The notes: generated by a model not told the origin, from the letters alone. DNA of 64,000 bases from Streptomyces sp. S465 (GCF_026898115.1 NZ_CP114036.1:6628001-6692000); one strand, 5' to 3'. Positions 24,804 to 33,219 are shown, counted from the stretch's first letter. Program-made: numbers and translations.

Positions 24804-24818
24804 GAAACGATACTCGCG

Positions 24819-24834
24819 TCTCACACTGTGAAAC
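24819..24834. promoter_or_regulatory. Candidate NdgR operator between ndgR and leuC
   Basis: TCACA-C-TGTGA (24821-24831) is a perfect palindrome in the divergent intergenic region, flanked by GAAACG direct repeats (24804-24809 and 24830-24835). IclR-family proteins bind such pseudo-palindromes and autoregulate. Confidence 0.55.
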
Positions 24835-24945
24835 GCAAGTTCAATTTCCTGGGATACCCGCCACTCTGTAAATGGTGGGCCCGCAGACCAGGGCACGCAC
24901 TCGACACGAGTTGGGCCGGCACTGGCGCCGGCCGGAGGGAAAGCG

Positions 24946-26376
24946 ATGGGACGGACACTCGCGGAGAAGGTCTGGGACGACCATGTCGTCCGGCACGCCG
25001 AAGGCGAGCCTGACCTGCTCTTCATCGATCTGCACCTGCTGCACGAGGTGACCAGCCCGCAGGCGTTCGACGGCCTGCGCAAGGCGGGTCGCACGGTCCG
25101 TCGTACCGATCTCACCCTCGCGACCGAGGACCACAACACCCCCACGCTCGACATCGACAAGCCGATCGCGGACCCCGTCTCCCGCGCCCAGTTGGAGACG
25201 CTGCGCAAGAACTGCGCGGAGTTCGGCGTCCGTCTGCACCCGCTCGGCGATGTCGAGCAGGGCGTCGTCCACGTGGTGGGACCGCAGCTGGGACTGACCC
25301 AGCCCGGGACGACCGTGGTCTGCGGTGACAGCCACACCTCGACCCACGGCGCCTTCGGCGCCCTCGCGTTCGGCATCGGCACCAGCCAGGTCGAGCATGT
25401 GCTGGCGACCCAGACGCTGCCGCTCGCGCCGTTCAAGACCATGGCGATCACCGTCGAGGGCGAGCTGCCCGAGGGGGTCACCGCCAAGGACCTGATCCTG
25501 GCGATCATCGCGAAGATCGGTACCGGCGGCGGTCAGGGCTATGTGATCGAGTACCGCGGCTCCGCCATCGAGAAGCTCTCGATGGAGGCCCGGATGACCG
25601 TGTGCAACATGTCCATCGAGGCGGGCGCCCGCGCGGGCATGATCGCCCCGGACGAGACCACCTTCGCCTATCTGGAGGGCCGCCCGCACGCCCCCCAGGG
25701 CGCCGACTGGGACGCCGCCGTCGCGTACTGGCGCACCCTGCGCAGCGACGACGACGCGGTCTTCGACCGTGAGGTCGTCATCGACGCCTCCGAACTCGCC
25801 CCGTTCGTCACCTGGGGCACCAACCCCGGCCAGGGCGCGCCGCTGTCGGCCTCGGTTCCGGACCCCGCCTCCTTCGAGGACGCCAGCGAGCGGTTCGCCG
25901 CCGAGAAGGCCCTGGAGTACATGGGCCTGACGGCGGGTCAGCCGCTGCGTGACATCGCGGTGGACACCGTCTTCGTCGGTTCCTGCACCAACGGCCGCAT
26001 CGAGGACCTGCGCTCCGCCGCCTCGGTGCTGTCCGGCCGTTCGGTGGCCGACGGCGTACGGATGCTGGTGGTCCCCGGCTCGGTGCGGGTCGCCCTCCAG
26101 GCCGTCGAGGAGGGCCTGGACAAGGTGTTCACCGCCGCCGGCGCCGAGTGGCGGCACGCGGGCTGCTCGATGTGCCTGGGCATGAACCCCGACCAGCTCG
26201 CGCCCGGTGAGCGGTCGGCGTCCACGTCCAACCGCAACTTCGAGGGCCGGCAGGGCAAGGGCGGCCGGACCCACCTGGTCTCGCCGCAGGTCGCCGCCGC
26301 CACCGCGGTGCTCGGCCACCTGGCCTCGCCCGCCGACCTGTCCGACGCCGCCGTATCGACTCCCGTGGGGGCCTGA
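24946..26376 (+). CDS. leuC: 3-isopropylmalate dehydratase large subunit
   Basis: The 476-aa aconitase-family large subunit isomerises 2- to 3-isopropylmalate with a [4Fe-4S] cluster. The cluster cysteines are visible in VFVGSCTNGRIEDL and CSMCLGMNPD. Substrate-binding motifs include VVCGDSHTSTHGAFGALAFG and NRNFEGRQG. The ATG at 24946 follows GGAGGG. Only six bases separate it from leuD, which encodes its obligate partner. The operon starts from the region shared with ndgR and is probably under NdgR control. Confidence 0.96.
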   Translation: MGRTLAEKVWDDHVVRHAEGEPDLLFIDLHLLHEVTSPQAFDGLRKAGRTVRRTDLTLATEDHNTPTLDIDKPIADPVSRAQLETLRKNCAEFGVRLHPLGDVEQGVVHVVGPQLGLTQPGTTVVCGDSHTSTHGAFGALAFGIGTSQVEHVLATQTLPLAPFKTMAITVEGELPEGVTAKDLILAIIAKIGTGGGQGYVIEYRGSAIEKLSMEARMTVCNMSIEAGARAGMIAPDETTFAYLEGRPHAPQGADWDAAVAYWRTLRSDDDAVFDREVVIDASELAPFVTWGTNPGQGAPLSASVPDPASFEDASERFAAEKALEYMGLTAGQPLRDIAVDTVFVGSCTNGRIEDLRSAASVLSGRSVADGVRMLVVPGSVRVALQAVEEGLDKVFTAAGAEWRHAGCSMCLGMNPDQLAPGERSASTSNRNFEGRQGKGGRTHLVSPQVAAATAVLGHLASPADLSDAAVSTPVGA

Positions 26377-26382
26377 GCAGTC

Positions 26383-26976
26383 ATGGAAGCATTCACCACG
26401 CACACCGGCCGGGCCATCCCGCTGCGCCGCAGCAATGTGGACACGGACCAGATCATCCCCGCGCACTGGCTGAAGAAGGTCACTCGCGACGGCTTCGAGG
26501 ACGGACTCTTCGAGGCGTGGCGCAAGGACCCGGAGTTCGTGCTCAACAAGGCCGAGTACAAGGGCGGAACGGTCCTGGTGGCCGGCCCCGACTTCGGCAC
26601 CGGTTCCTCGCGTGAGCACGCGGTGTGGGCGCTGCAGAACTACGGTTTCAAGGCCGTCATCTCGTCCCGCTTCGCCGACATCTTCCGCGGCAACTCCCTC
26701 AAGAACGGACTGCTGACCGTCGTCCTGCCGCAGGAGACCGTGGACCGGCTGTGGAAGCTGGTCGAGGCGGACCCCGCCGCGGAGGTCACCGTGGACCTCG
26801 TCGCCCGCCAGGTTCGAGCCGAGGGCATCACGGCTGATTTTGAGCTTGACGAGAACGCCAGGTGGCGACTCCTGGAGGGGCTGGACGACATCAGCCTCAC
26901 CCTCCGGGAGGAGGAGCACATCGCCGCGTACGAGGCGCGCCGACCCTCCTTCAAGCCGAGCACCGTGGAGGTCTGA
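26383..26976 (+). CDS. leuD: 3-isopropylmalate dehydratase small subunit
   Basis: The 197-aa small (swivelling) subunit, aconitase domain 4 type. Diagnostic motifs are SNVDTDQIIPAHWLK near the N-terminus and GPDFGTGSSREHAVWAL. It completes the LeuCD heterodimer. Translationally linked to leuC; a strong terminator follows within 40 bases. Confidence 0.96.
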   Translation: MEAFTTHTGRAIPLRRSNVDTDQIIPAHWLKKVTRDGFEDGLFEAWRKDPEFVLNKAEYKGGTVLVAGPDFGTGSSREHAVWALQNYGFKAVISSRFADIFRGNSLKNGLLTVVLPQETVDRLWKLVEADPAAEVTVDLVARQVRAEGITADFELDENARWRLLEGLDDISLTLREEEHIAAYEARRPSFKPSTVEV

Positions 26977-27012
26977 CCCCCCGGTTTCCCCTGCGTAGAG
27001 CGGGTTTGGCAA

Positions 27013-27046
27013 GATGCGCCGCCGGTCCTCGGACCGGCGGCGCATC
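27013..27046 (+). terminator. Terminator of leuCD
   Basis: A 15-16-bp perfect inverted repeat (GATGCGCCGCCGGTC, 27013-27027, with 27032-27046) with a minimal loop. No T tract follows. Confidence 0.8.
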
Positions 27047-27100
27047 GGCATGTTGAGGCCCCATGAAGCGACAACTCGCCTCAGATGGCACAATCAGTGC

Positions 27101-27346
27101 ATGGAACGCGACGGCCAACTCGAGCTCTACGGCCTCGTCGCCGACCGGCTCAAGGAAGCGCACGCAAAGGTGCGCGCACTGCAAGTCCCGGAGGGCGTAC
27201 GGATGGCGCTGTCCCGGAAGCTGCTGGTCATCACCTCGGCGGCGAAACACGATCTCGCGGGCGCGGCAAAGCGTCTGGAGCGGTTGATGAACGACATCGA
27301 CGAGGGGCGTTTCCCCCAAGATCCCGACACCGACGGAAGTCCGTGA
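27101..27346 (+). CDS. Conserved small hypothetical protein, 81 aa
   Basis: An alpha-helical, charged protein without signal peptide: MERDGQLELYGLVADRLKEA, then an Arg-containing helix (RMALSRKLLVITSAAKHDLA) and an acidic C-terminus. The ATG at 27101 is preceded by CACAAT with a 6-base gap and no ribosome-binding site, so it may be leaderless. The longer frame starting at 27014 runs through the leuD terminator and is rejected. It sits between leuD and hupS, a position I believe is conserved in streptomycetes. Function unknown. Confidence 0.75.
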   Translation: MERDGQLELYGLVADRLKEAHAKVRALQVPEGVRMALSRKLLVITSAAKHDLAGAAKRLERLMNDIDEGRFPQDPDTDGSP

Positions 27347-27391
27347 CGATCTAGTGCGTTGCGGCACAAGGGTGATTAGCCCGTTTCGTGT

Positions 27392-27420
27392 TTGATTTGC
27401 GGTATATATCTGCCTAACGT
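27392..27420 (+). promoter_or_regulatory. hupS promoter
   Basis: TTGATT (27392-27397) and TAACGT (27415-27420) are 17 bases apart, a near-ideal housekeeping promoter in an AT-rich patch. The transcript would have a leader of about 45 bases. Confidence 0.7.
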
Positions 27421-27471
27421 GCGAAAAAGCTTGAACACATTGATTCCGGCAATGCCTCCGAAGGGGAAGAC

Positions 27472-28050
27472 GTGAACAAGGCGCAGCTCGTAGAAGCGAT
27501 TGCCGACAAGCTCGGCGGCCGTCAGCAGGCCGCCGATGCGGTCGACGCCGTCCTGGATGCCATCGTCCGGGCGGTCGTCGCCGGGGAGCGAGTTTCGGTC
27601 ACTGGATTCGGCTCGTTCGAGAAGGTGGAACGTCCTGCCCGGTACGCCCGTAACCCGCAGACCGGGGAGCGCGTGCGGGTCAAGAAGACCTCGGTGCCCC
27701 GCTTCCGTCCCGGCCAGGGGTTCAAGGACCTGGTGAGCGGCTCCAAGAAGCTCCCGCGCGGCGGCGAGGTCGCCGTGAAGAAGGCCCCCAAGGGCAGCCT
27801 CCAGGCGGCGGCGAAGAAGGCCGCGGCCAAGAAGGCGGCCAAGAAGGCTCCCGCGAAGAAGGCGCCCGCGGCGAAGAAGGCCCCCGCCGCCAAGAAGGCC
27901 CCGGCCAAGGCGGCGGCGAAGAAGGCCCCGGCCAAGAAGGCCCCCGCCGCCAAGAAGGCACCCGCCAAGGCCGCGGCGAAGAAGGCCCCGGCCCGCAAGA
28001 CCACCGCGCGCAAGACCACCGCGAAGAAGACCACCGCGAGGAAGCGCTAG
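27472..28050 (+). CDS. hupS: HU-family DNA-binding protein with histone-H1-like tail (HupS)
   Basis: A 192-aa nucleoid protein. Residues 1-95 are a complete HU fold (NKAQLVEAIADKLGGRQQAA, VTGFGSFEKVERPARYARNP). Residues 100-192 form a Lys/Ala/Pro tail of repeated AKKAP units, ending in TTARKTTAKKTTARKR. The family is known as HupS in Streptomyces, needed for spore nucleoid compaction, whereas the vegetative HupA lacks the tail. Starts with GTG at 27472 after AAGGGGAAG. The tail DNA is a degenerate repeat, so its length may differ between strains. Confidence 0.94.
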   Translation: MNKAQLVEAIADKLGGRQQAADAVDAVLDAIVRAVVAGERVSVTGFGSFEKVERPARYARNPQTGERVRVKKTSVPRFRPGQGFKDLVSGSKKLPRGGEVAVKKAPKGSLQAAAKKAAAKKAAKKAPAKKAPAAKKAPAAKKAPAKAAAKKAPAKKAPAAKKAPAKAAAKKAPARKTTARKTTAKKTTARKR

Positions 28051-28084
28051 TCGGCAGCGCACAGGCGCCGCACCGTTCACGCGC

Positions 28085-28115
28085 CGGGCCGGGCTCCCTG
28101 AGGGAGCCCGGCCCG
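28085..28115 (+). terminator. Terminator of hupS
   Basis: CGGGCCGGGCTCCC pairs with its perfect complement across a TGA loop centred at 28100. The stem has about 14 bp. Confidence 0.8.
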
Positions 28116-28215
28116 CGGTGCTGTCGGCACCCGGTCCGGCGTCGCCGCTCCGGGTGTTCCAGGTCTTCCGGGCGTTCCAGGCCGCCTGTCACCTCCGGAC
28201 CCGTGAAAGGTCCGT

Positions 28216-28369
28216 GCTCAGAGCGTCCGCCTCGCTCAGAACGTCCGCAGCCCAGAACGTCCGCGTCGCTCAGGGCGTCCGCAGCTCAGAACATCCGCGT
28301 CGCTCAGGGCGTCCGCCTCGCTCAGAACGTCCGCGGCTCAAAAGTCCGCGTCGCTCAGAACGTCTGTAG
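28216..28369. repeat. Nine degenerate 16/18-bp tandem repeats at the 3' end of cofC
   Basis: Units starting GCTCAG and containing GTCCGC repeat nine times without spacers, alternating between 18 and 16 bases (for example GCTCAGAACGTCCGCGTC and GCTCAGGGCGTCCGCA). The last unit carries the cofC stop codon; read on the minus strand each unit resembles the gene's final codons plus stop. The rest of 28116-28215 shows no feature. Confidence 0.85.
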
Positions 28370-29176
28370 CGTGACCAGGACGACCCGGCGCTCCTCGCCC
28401 TCGCCCGCCACCTCGATCCGCACCCGCTGCCCCGGGCGCAGCATCCGCAGCCCCCCGGCGTCGAAGGCCGCGGTGTCGAACGGCAGCGGGGTGCCGTCGT
28501 CGAGCAGCACGCTGCCGGCGCGGGTCTCGGGGTCGTACGTATAGGCGGTTCCCTGCATGTCCGCCAGCCTAGCCCTGGTGTGGACGCCCACACCCAGTGC
28601 CACCGCCGCGCGCAGATCCCCGGCCGTGTCCACGTCCCGCCGCACCGAGTCCACCGCCGCCAGTTCGATCTCCCGCGCCCCCGACGCCCGGTGCCGGGCC
28701 CGGGAGGGGCCGCCGAAGGCGGGCGCGAGGTCGGCCCCCGGCGCCGCCGAGAGCAGCGTGGTGCCCACCCCCGCGGCGTCCGCCAGAAAAGCGCGTGAGA
28801 AGCCGGCGGCGGCCTCGAGCACCAGATCGAGCTCCGCGGTCCGCAACGCCGGGAGATCGGCGTTCAGCGCCGCCACGGCGGCCTCCGGGCGCTCCTCGCG
28901 GACCGCGTGGGCGCCGTGCGCCAGCGCCGCGTTCAGACCGCGCCCGGGGAGATCGGGCAGGATCCGGGCGCCGAGGGCCGACAGCTCGCGTCCGGCGAGC
29001 GGGTCGTCGGTGACGACGGTCACGCCCCGCACCCACCGGCTCGCCAGCGCCGCGCCCACCGTGTCCTGCGCGAACGCGAGCGCGAGTGAGGCCCTGGGAC
29101 CGTCCCCGGCGGCGTCGGAGAGCCTGGTCTTGGCTCGTGACAAGGGCTTCAGCGGCACCACGAGGGTCCAGGTCAC
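28355..29176 (-). CDS. cofC: 2-phospho-L-lactate/phosphoenolpyruvate guanylyltransferase (CofC/FbiD) with extra C-terminal domain
   Basis: A 273-aa frame. Residues 1-205 are a CofC/FbiD nucleotidyltransferase (VTWTLVVPLKPLSRAKTRL, VVTDDPLAGRE, AALNADLPAL, ending DVDTAGDLRAAVALGVG), which makes the guanylylated precursor of coenzyme F420. The last 67 residues, from MQGTAYTYDPETRAG, look like a small beta-barrel cold-shock-like protein. That Met is preceded by TAGGCT seven bases upstream, so it could be a separate leaderless gene in the same frame. Start GTG 29176 follows GGAG. Either a fusion or two overlapping products is possible. Confidence 0.82.
   Translation of the reverse strand: MTWTLVVPLKPLSRAKTRLSDAAGDGPRASLALAFAQDTVGAALASRWVRGVTVVTDDPLAGRELSALGARILPDLPGRGLNAALAHGAHAVREERPEAAVAALNADLPALRTAELDLVLEAAAGFSRAFLADAAGVGTTLLSAAPGADLAPAFGGPSRARHRASGAREIELAAVDSVRRDVDTAGDLRAAVALGVGVHTRARLADMQGTAYTYDPETRAGSVLLDDGTPLPFDTAAFDAGGLRMLRPGQRVRIEVAGEGEERRVVLVTLQTF
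28566..28571 (-). promoter_or_regulatory. Internal -10 for a possible separate 67-aa product within cofC
   Basis: Minus-strand TAGGCT lies 7 bases before an ATG (28558-28556), matching the leaderless arrangement of neighbouring genes. It would yield the 67-aa domain alone. Confidence 0.45.
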
Positions 29177-29346
29177 ACGGGCTCCGTTTGTTCCCACGGA
29201 CCTCATTCTGACCTGCCGCCCGGCTCGCCGAAGACGTGCGGGGTTACGGTGTCCTCGACAGACGGGGTACCTGGAGCGACACTTGTGCGGCTGCCCGGAC
29301 GGCAGCAAGCCAGCAGGTCAGCAGGGTCCAAGAGAGGATGTTCCGA

Positions 29347-30105
29347 GTGTCCGGCCGCAGAATCGGCTTCTGGTACCGCATGGCAGCGGTCTTGATCAAA
29401 CCGCCGCTGGTGGTTCTGTTCAAGCGGGACTGGCACGGAATGGAGCACATTCCCGCCGACGGTGGATTTATCACCGCGATCAATCACAACTCGTATCTCG
29501 ACCCGCTCTCCTACGCGCACTTCCAGTACAACACCGGAAGGGTGCCGCGCTTCCTCGCCAAGGCCGCCCTCTTCCGGGGCGGCTTCGTCGGCAGCATGCT
29601 CCGCGGCACCGGACAGATCCCCGTCTACCGCGAGTCCACCGACGCCGCCAACGCCTTCCGGGCCGCCGTGGACGCCATCAACAAGGGCGAATGCGTGGCC
29701 TTCTACCCCGAGGGCACCCTCACCCGGGACCCCGACATGTGGCCCATGCGCGGCAAGACCGGTGCGGCGCGGGTCGCGCTGCTCACCAAGGCCCCGGTGA
29801 TCCCCATCGCCCAGTGGGGCGCCAACGAGGCCGTTCCGCCGTACGCCAAGGAGAAGCGGCTGCGCCTCTTCCCCCGCAAGACCCTCAAGGTGCACGCCGG
29901 CCCGCCGGTGGACCTGTCCGAGTTCTACGGCCAGGAGCCCACCGCCGAGGTCCTCCGGGCGGCCACCGACACCATCATGGACGCCATCACCGACCTCCTG
30001 TCCGAGGTGCGCGGAGAGCCCGCGCCCGCCCGGCGGCCCGACCGGCCCACCCGCCCCCGCACCGACGGCCGACCGTTCCCGGTGGCCGATGAGGAGAGCA
30101 AGTGA
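29347..30105 (+). CDS. plsC: 1-acylglycerol-3-phosphate acyltransferase (PlsC family)
   Basis: A 252-aa membrane-associated acyltransferase with the NHNSYLD (HX4D) catalytic motif and FYPEGTLTRDP, the phosphate-binding motif. It makes phosphatidic acid from lysophosphatidic acid. An N-terminal hydrophobic helix (MAAVLIKPPLVVLF) would anchor it. GTG 29347 is favoured because GAGAGG lies 9 bases upstream; ATG 29338 is too close to that site. It overlaps gpsA by four bases (GTGA), so glycerol-3-phosphate synthesis and acylation are coupled. The C-terminal 30 residues are Arg/Pro-rich. Confidence 0.9.
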   Translation: MSGRRIGFWYRMAAVLIKPPLVVLFKRDWHGMEHIPADGGFITAINHNSYLDPLSYAHFQYNTGRVPRFLAKAALFRGGFVGSMLRGTGQIPVYRESTDAANAFRAAVDAINKGECVAFYPEGTLTRDPDMWPMRGKTGAARVALLTKAPVIPIAQWGANEAVPPYAKEKRLRLFPRKTLKVHAGPPVDLSEFYGQEPTAEVLRAATDTIMDAITDLLSEVRGEPAPARRPDRPTRPRTDGRPFPVADEESK

Positions 30106-31103
30106 CGCGCTGCGCCGTCTTCGGCACCGGCTCCTGGGGCACCGCCTTCGCGATGGTGCTCGCCGACGCCGGCTGCGAGGTGACGCTGTGGGGCCGCCGG
30201 CCCGGTGTCGTCGAGGCCATCAACACCGAACGCGTCAATCCCGACTATTTCCCCGGTGTCCGGCTGCCCGACGGCATCCGGGCCACCACCGACCCGGCCG
30301 AGGCCGCCCGCGACGCGGAGTTCACCGTCTTCTCCGTGCCCTCCCAGACGCTGCGCGGCAACCTCGCCGAGTGGGCCCCGCTGCTGCCCGGCGACACCGT
30401 GCTGGTCTCCCTGATGAAGGGCGTCGAACTCGGCACCGCCAAGCGGATGAGCGAGGTCATCCAGGAGGTCGCCAAGGCGCCCGCGGAGCGCGTCGCGGTG
30501 CTCACCGGGCCCAACCTCGCCAAGGAGATCGCCGCCCGGCAGCCCGCCGCCTCCGTGGTGGCCTGCCCCGACGAGGACGTGGCGCGCCGCCTCCAGACCG
30601 CCTGCCACACCGCGTACTTCCGCCCGTACACCAACACCGACGTGGTCGGCTGCGAACTGGGCGGCGCGGTGAAGAACGTCATCGCGCTGGCCGTGGGCAT
30701 CGCCGACGGCATGGGGCTCGGCGACAACACCAAGGCGTCGCTCATCACCCGCGGCCTCGCCGAAACGACCCGGCTGGGCCTGGCGATGGGCGCCGACGCG
30801 CACACCTTCGCGGGCCTGGCCGGTATGGGCGACCTCGTGGCCACCTGCTCCTCCCCGCTCTCCCGCAACCACACCTTCGGCACCAACCTGGGCCGCGGGA
30901 TGACACTGGAGGAGACCATCGCGGTCACCAAGCAGACCGCGGAGGGCGTCAAGTCGTGCGAGTCCGTGCTGGATCTCGCCCGCCGCCACGACGTCGACAT
31001 GCCCATCACCGAGACCGTGGTCGGGATCGTGCACGACGGCAAACAGCCCCTTGTCGCACTCAAAGAGCTGATGTCCCGCAGCGCCAAGGCCGAGCGGCAC
31101 TGA
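30102..31103 (+). CDS. gpsA: NAD(P)-dependent glycerol-3-phosphate dehydrogenase
   Basis: The 333-aa enzyme reduces dihydroxyacetone phosphate to sn-glycerol-3-phosphate for phospholipids. Rossmann motif VFGTGSWGTAFAMVLA is at the N-terminus. The catalytic Lys region is ELGGAVKNVIALAVG, and GLAGMGDLVATCSSPLSRN is the family signature. The GTG start overlaps the plsC stop. Confidence 0.95.
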   Translation: MTRCAVFGTGSWGTAFAMVLADAGCEVTLWGRRPGVVEAINTERVNPDYFPGVRLPDGIRATTDPAEAARDAEFTVFSVPSQTLRGNLAEWAPLLPGDTVLVSLMKGVELGTAKRMSEVIQEVAKAPAERVAVLTGPNLAKEIAARQPAASVVACPDEDVARRLQTACHTAYFRPYTNTDVVGCELGGAVKNVIALAVGIADGMGLGDNTKASLITRGLAETTRLGLAMGADAHTFAGLAGMGDLVATCSSPLSRNHTFGTNLGRGMTLEETIAVTKQTAEGVKSCESVLDLARRHDVDMPITETVVGIVHDGKQPLVALKELMSRSAKAERH

Positions 31104-31137
31104 CGCGGCGCGGACCGCAAGGTAATCTCAACGCGAT

Positions 31138-32310
31138 ATGAGCAGCCAGACCCCTTCCCCAGGCCCTGTTCCGGCTTCCTCCGGAGGTGAGCGGCGGAAG
31201 CCGCGCGTCGCCGTCGTCTTCGGCGGCCGCAGCTCCGAGCACGCCATCTCGGTGGTCACCGCCGGCGCCGTGCTGCGCGCCATCGACCGCGAGAAGTACG
31301 ACGTGCTGCCGATCGGCATCACCGTGGACGGCCGTTGGGCGCTGACCGCCGACGAGCCCGAGCGGATGGCCATCGCGGGCCGCGAGCTGCCCAGCGTCGA
31401 ACGGCTCGCCGAGTCCAGCGAGGGTTCGGTCGTCCTCCCGGTCGACCCGGGGAACCGCGAGGTCGTCTACAGCGAGCCGGGCGCGGTGCCCAAGGTGCTG
31501 GGCGACGTCGACGTCGTCTTCCCCATGCTGCACGGCCCGTACGGTGAGGACGGCACCCTCCAGGGGCTGCTGGAGCTGTCCGGGGTGCCCTATGTGGGCG
31601 CCGGGGTGCTCGCCTCCGCCGTGGGCATGGACAAGGAGTACATGAAGCGGGTGTTCGTCTCCTTCGGGCTGCCCGTCGGCCCGTACGAGGTGATCCGCCC
31701 CCGGGCCTGGGAGCAGGATCCTTCCGCCGCCCGCCGCAGGATCGTGGAGTTCGCCGAGGAGCACGGCTGGCCGCTCTTCGTGAAGCCCGCGCGCGCCGGC
31801 TCGTCCTTCGGCATCAGCAAGGTCGAGAACGCGGCGGACCTGGACGCGGCCATCGAGGAGGCCCGGCGCCACGACCCGAAGGTCATCGTGGAGGCGCTGC
31901 TGCGCGGCCGCGAGATCGAATGCGGGGTGCTGGAGTACGAGGACGGGCCGCGGGCCAGCGTGCCCGCCGAGATCCCGCCGGTCTCCTCCCACGCCTTCTA
32001 CGACTTCGAGGCGAAGTACATCGACTCCGCGGACGGCATCGTGCCCGCGCCGCTCACCGAGGAGCAGACCCGGCGGGTCCAGGAGCTCGCGGTGGCCGCC
32101 TTCGACGCGGCGTCCTGCGAGGGGCTGGTCCGGGCCGACTTCTTCCTGCTGGACAGCGGCGAGTTCGTGATCAACGAGATCAACACGATGCCCGGCTTCA
32201 CCCCGATCTCGATGTACCCGCGCATGTGGCAGGAAAGCGGTGTGAGCTATCCCGAGCTGGTGGACCGGCTGCTCCAGGCCGCGCTGCGCCGCTCGACGGG
32301 GCTGCGCTAG
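31138..32310 (+). CDS. ddl: D-alanine--D-alanine ligase
   Basis: The 390-aa ATP-grasp ligase makes D-Ala-D-Ala for peptidoglycan. Motifs: VVFGGRSSEHAISVVTAGAV at the N-terminus, MLHGPYGEDGTLQG, the ATP-grasp segment PLFVKPARAGSSFGISKV, and FVINEINTMPGFTPISMYP with metal ligands. The ATG at 31138 has no ribosome-binding site but TAATCT lies 9 bases upstream (31123-31128), so translation may be leaderless or nearly so. It follows gpsA by 34 bases. Confidence 0.94.
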   Translation: MSSQTPSPGPVPASSGGERRKPRVAVVFGGRSSEHAISVVTAGAVLRAIDREKYDVLPIGITVDGRWALTADEPERMAIAGRELPSVERLAESSEGSVVLPVDPGNREVVYSEPGAVPKVLGDVDVVFPMLHGPYGEDGTLQGLLELSGVPYVGAGVLASAVGMDKEYMKRVFVSFGLPVGPYEVIRPRAWEQDPSAARRRIVEFAEEHGWPLFVKPARAGSSFGISKVENAADLDAAIEEARRHDPKVIVEALLRGREIECGVLEYEDGPRASVPAEIPPVSSHAFYDFEAKYIDSADGIVPAPLTEEQTRRVQELAVAAFDAASCEGLVRADFFLLDSGEFVINEINTMPGFTPISMYPRMWQESGVSYPELVDRLLQAALRRSTGLR

Positions 32311-32333
32311 GCCGCTCCCGCCGGCCGGCGCAC

Positions 32334-32828
32334 CTAGGCCACGCCCTTGGGCACCGTCTCCTTGACGGCGTGGGCGAGGTCGAGCAGGACGTTGATCTCG
32401 GGGGCGTACTTCCCGGGCACGGTGACCTCGACGTATGCCCGGCGCAGTACGGTGGTGAAGCGGTAGCCGTCCTTCTGCTTCTCCGGGAGCCAATCGACGC
32501 CGTTCACCTCGACCGACTCGGTCGCGGAGGTCATCGCCTCCGGCCGGGGGACCCCGCAGCGCAGCCGCACGGCGGGGTCGCCCCATAGGGCGGTGTAGTC
32601 CGAGGCGGGCTCGGCGGTGCGCCGCTCGAGCCCGTTCACGGTCCCCGGCAGTTCCTTGTGCAGCGCCCGGCATATCGCCACCGCTTGCGGGGACGGGGTG
32701 GGGACCGGCACTTCGGCGTCGCCGGAGTCCTTGGCGAAGGAGCAACCCGCCACCGGCACCAGAGCGAGCGCCACGGTGGCGGCCAACGGAACGAGCCTTC
32801 GGGTGAGACTACGGTGTGCGGAATTCAC
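32334..32828 (-). CDS. DUF3515 lipoprotein
   Basis: A 164-aa protein with a lipoprotein signal peptide: basic N-terminus, hydrophobic core LVPLAATVALALVPVAGC, lipobox VAGC with Cys at residue 29. The mature part has the DUF3515 segments (AVAICRALHKELPGTVNG, LRCGVPRP). It is expected on the outer face of the membrane. Function is unknown. The GTG start is preceded by TATGCT with a 6-base gap. It converges with ddl, 23 bases away. Confidence 0.88.
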   Translation of the reverse strand: MNSAHRSLTRRLVPLAATVALALVPVAGCSFAKDSGDAEVPVPTPSPQAVAICRALHKELPGTVNGLERRTAEPASDYTALWGDPAVRLRCGVPRPEAMTSATESVEVNGVDWLPEKQKDGYRFTTVLRRAYVEVTVPGKYAPEINVLLDLAHAVKETVPKGVA

Positions 32829-32834
32829 CGGCCG

Positions 32835-32840
32835 AGCATA
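32835..32840 (-). promoter_or_regulatory. -10 element of the DUF3515 gene, leaderless type
   Basis: Minus-strand TATGCT ends exactly 6 bases before the GTG start; no Shine-Dalgarno sequence. Confidence 0.6.
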
Positions 32841-32848
32841 CGGGGGAG

Positions 32849-33082
32849 CTAGAGATGGACGACCGGGCAGGTCAGGGTGCGGGTGATGCCGTCCACTTGC
32901 TGGACTTTCGCGACCACCATGCGGCCGAGCTCATCGACCGTCTCGGCCTGGGCGCGCACGATCACGTCGTAGGGGCCCGTGACGTCCTCCGCCTGTATCA
33001 CTCCGGGAAGCTTGGCGATGACGTCGGCCACGGCCGAGGCCTTGCCGACCTCGGTCTGGATCAGGATGTACGCCTGTACCAC
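32849..33082 (-). CDS. Stand-alone Lrp/AsnC effector (RAM) domain protein
   Basis: A 77-aa protein consisting only of the ligand-binding alpha/beta domain of Lrp/AsnC regulators (VVQAYILIQTEVGKASAVAD, VTGPYDVIVRAQAETVDELG, ending TLTCPVVHL). No DNA-binding helix-turn-helix is present. The GTG start at 33082 follows GGAGG; the longer frame upstream has poor composition. Such orphan domains are known to bind amino acids or to join full-length Lrp proteins as partners. Confidence 0.85.
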   Translation of the reverse strand: MVQAYILIQTEVGKASAVADVIAKLPGVIQAEDVTGPYDVIVRAQAETVDELGRMVVAKVQQVDGITRTLTCPVVHL

Positions 33083-33219
33083 GGAACCTCCAGGGCGGCT
33101 ACGAGGATCATGTGGAGAGAAGGGACGCCACGGTACCGCGTCGTCATGCGGCGCGGGGAGACCCGCGCGGGGAGCGCGGCGCGGCGGGCAAGCGGCCACG
33201 AGCACGAAGGGGCGATGGG

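Noticed and set aside
24804..25508. N-terminal extension of ndgR to 473 aa
   Set aside because: It would run antisense through leuC; the 238-aa version starts next to the operator and matches the IclR fold.
28214..28369. Small plus-strand frames through the minisatellite
   Set aside because: They only translate the repeat and have no start signals.
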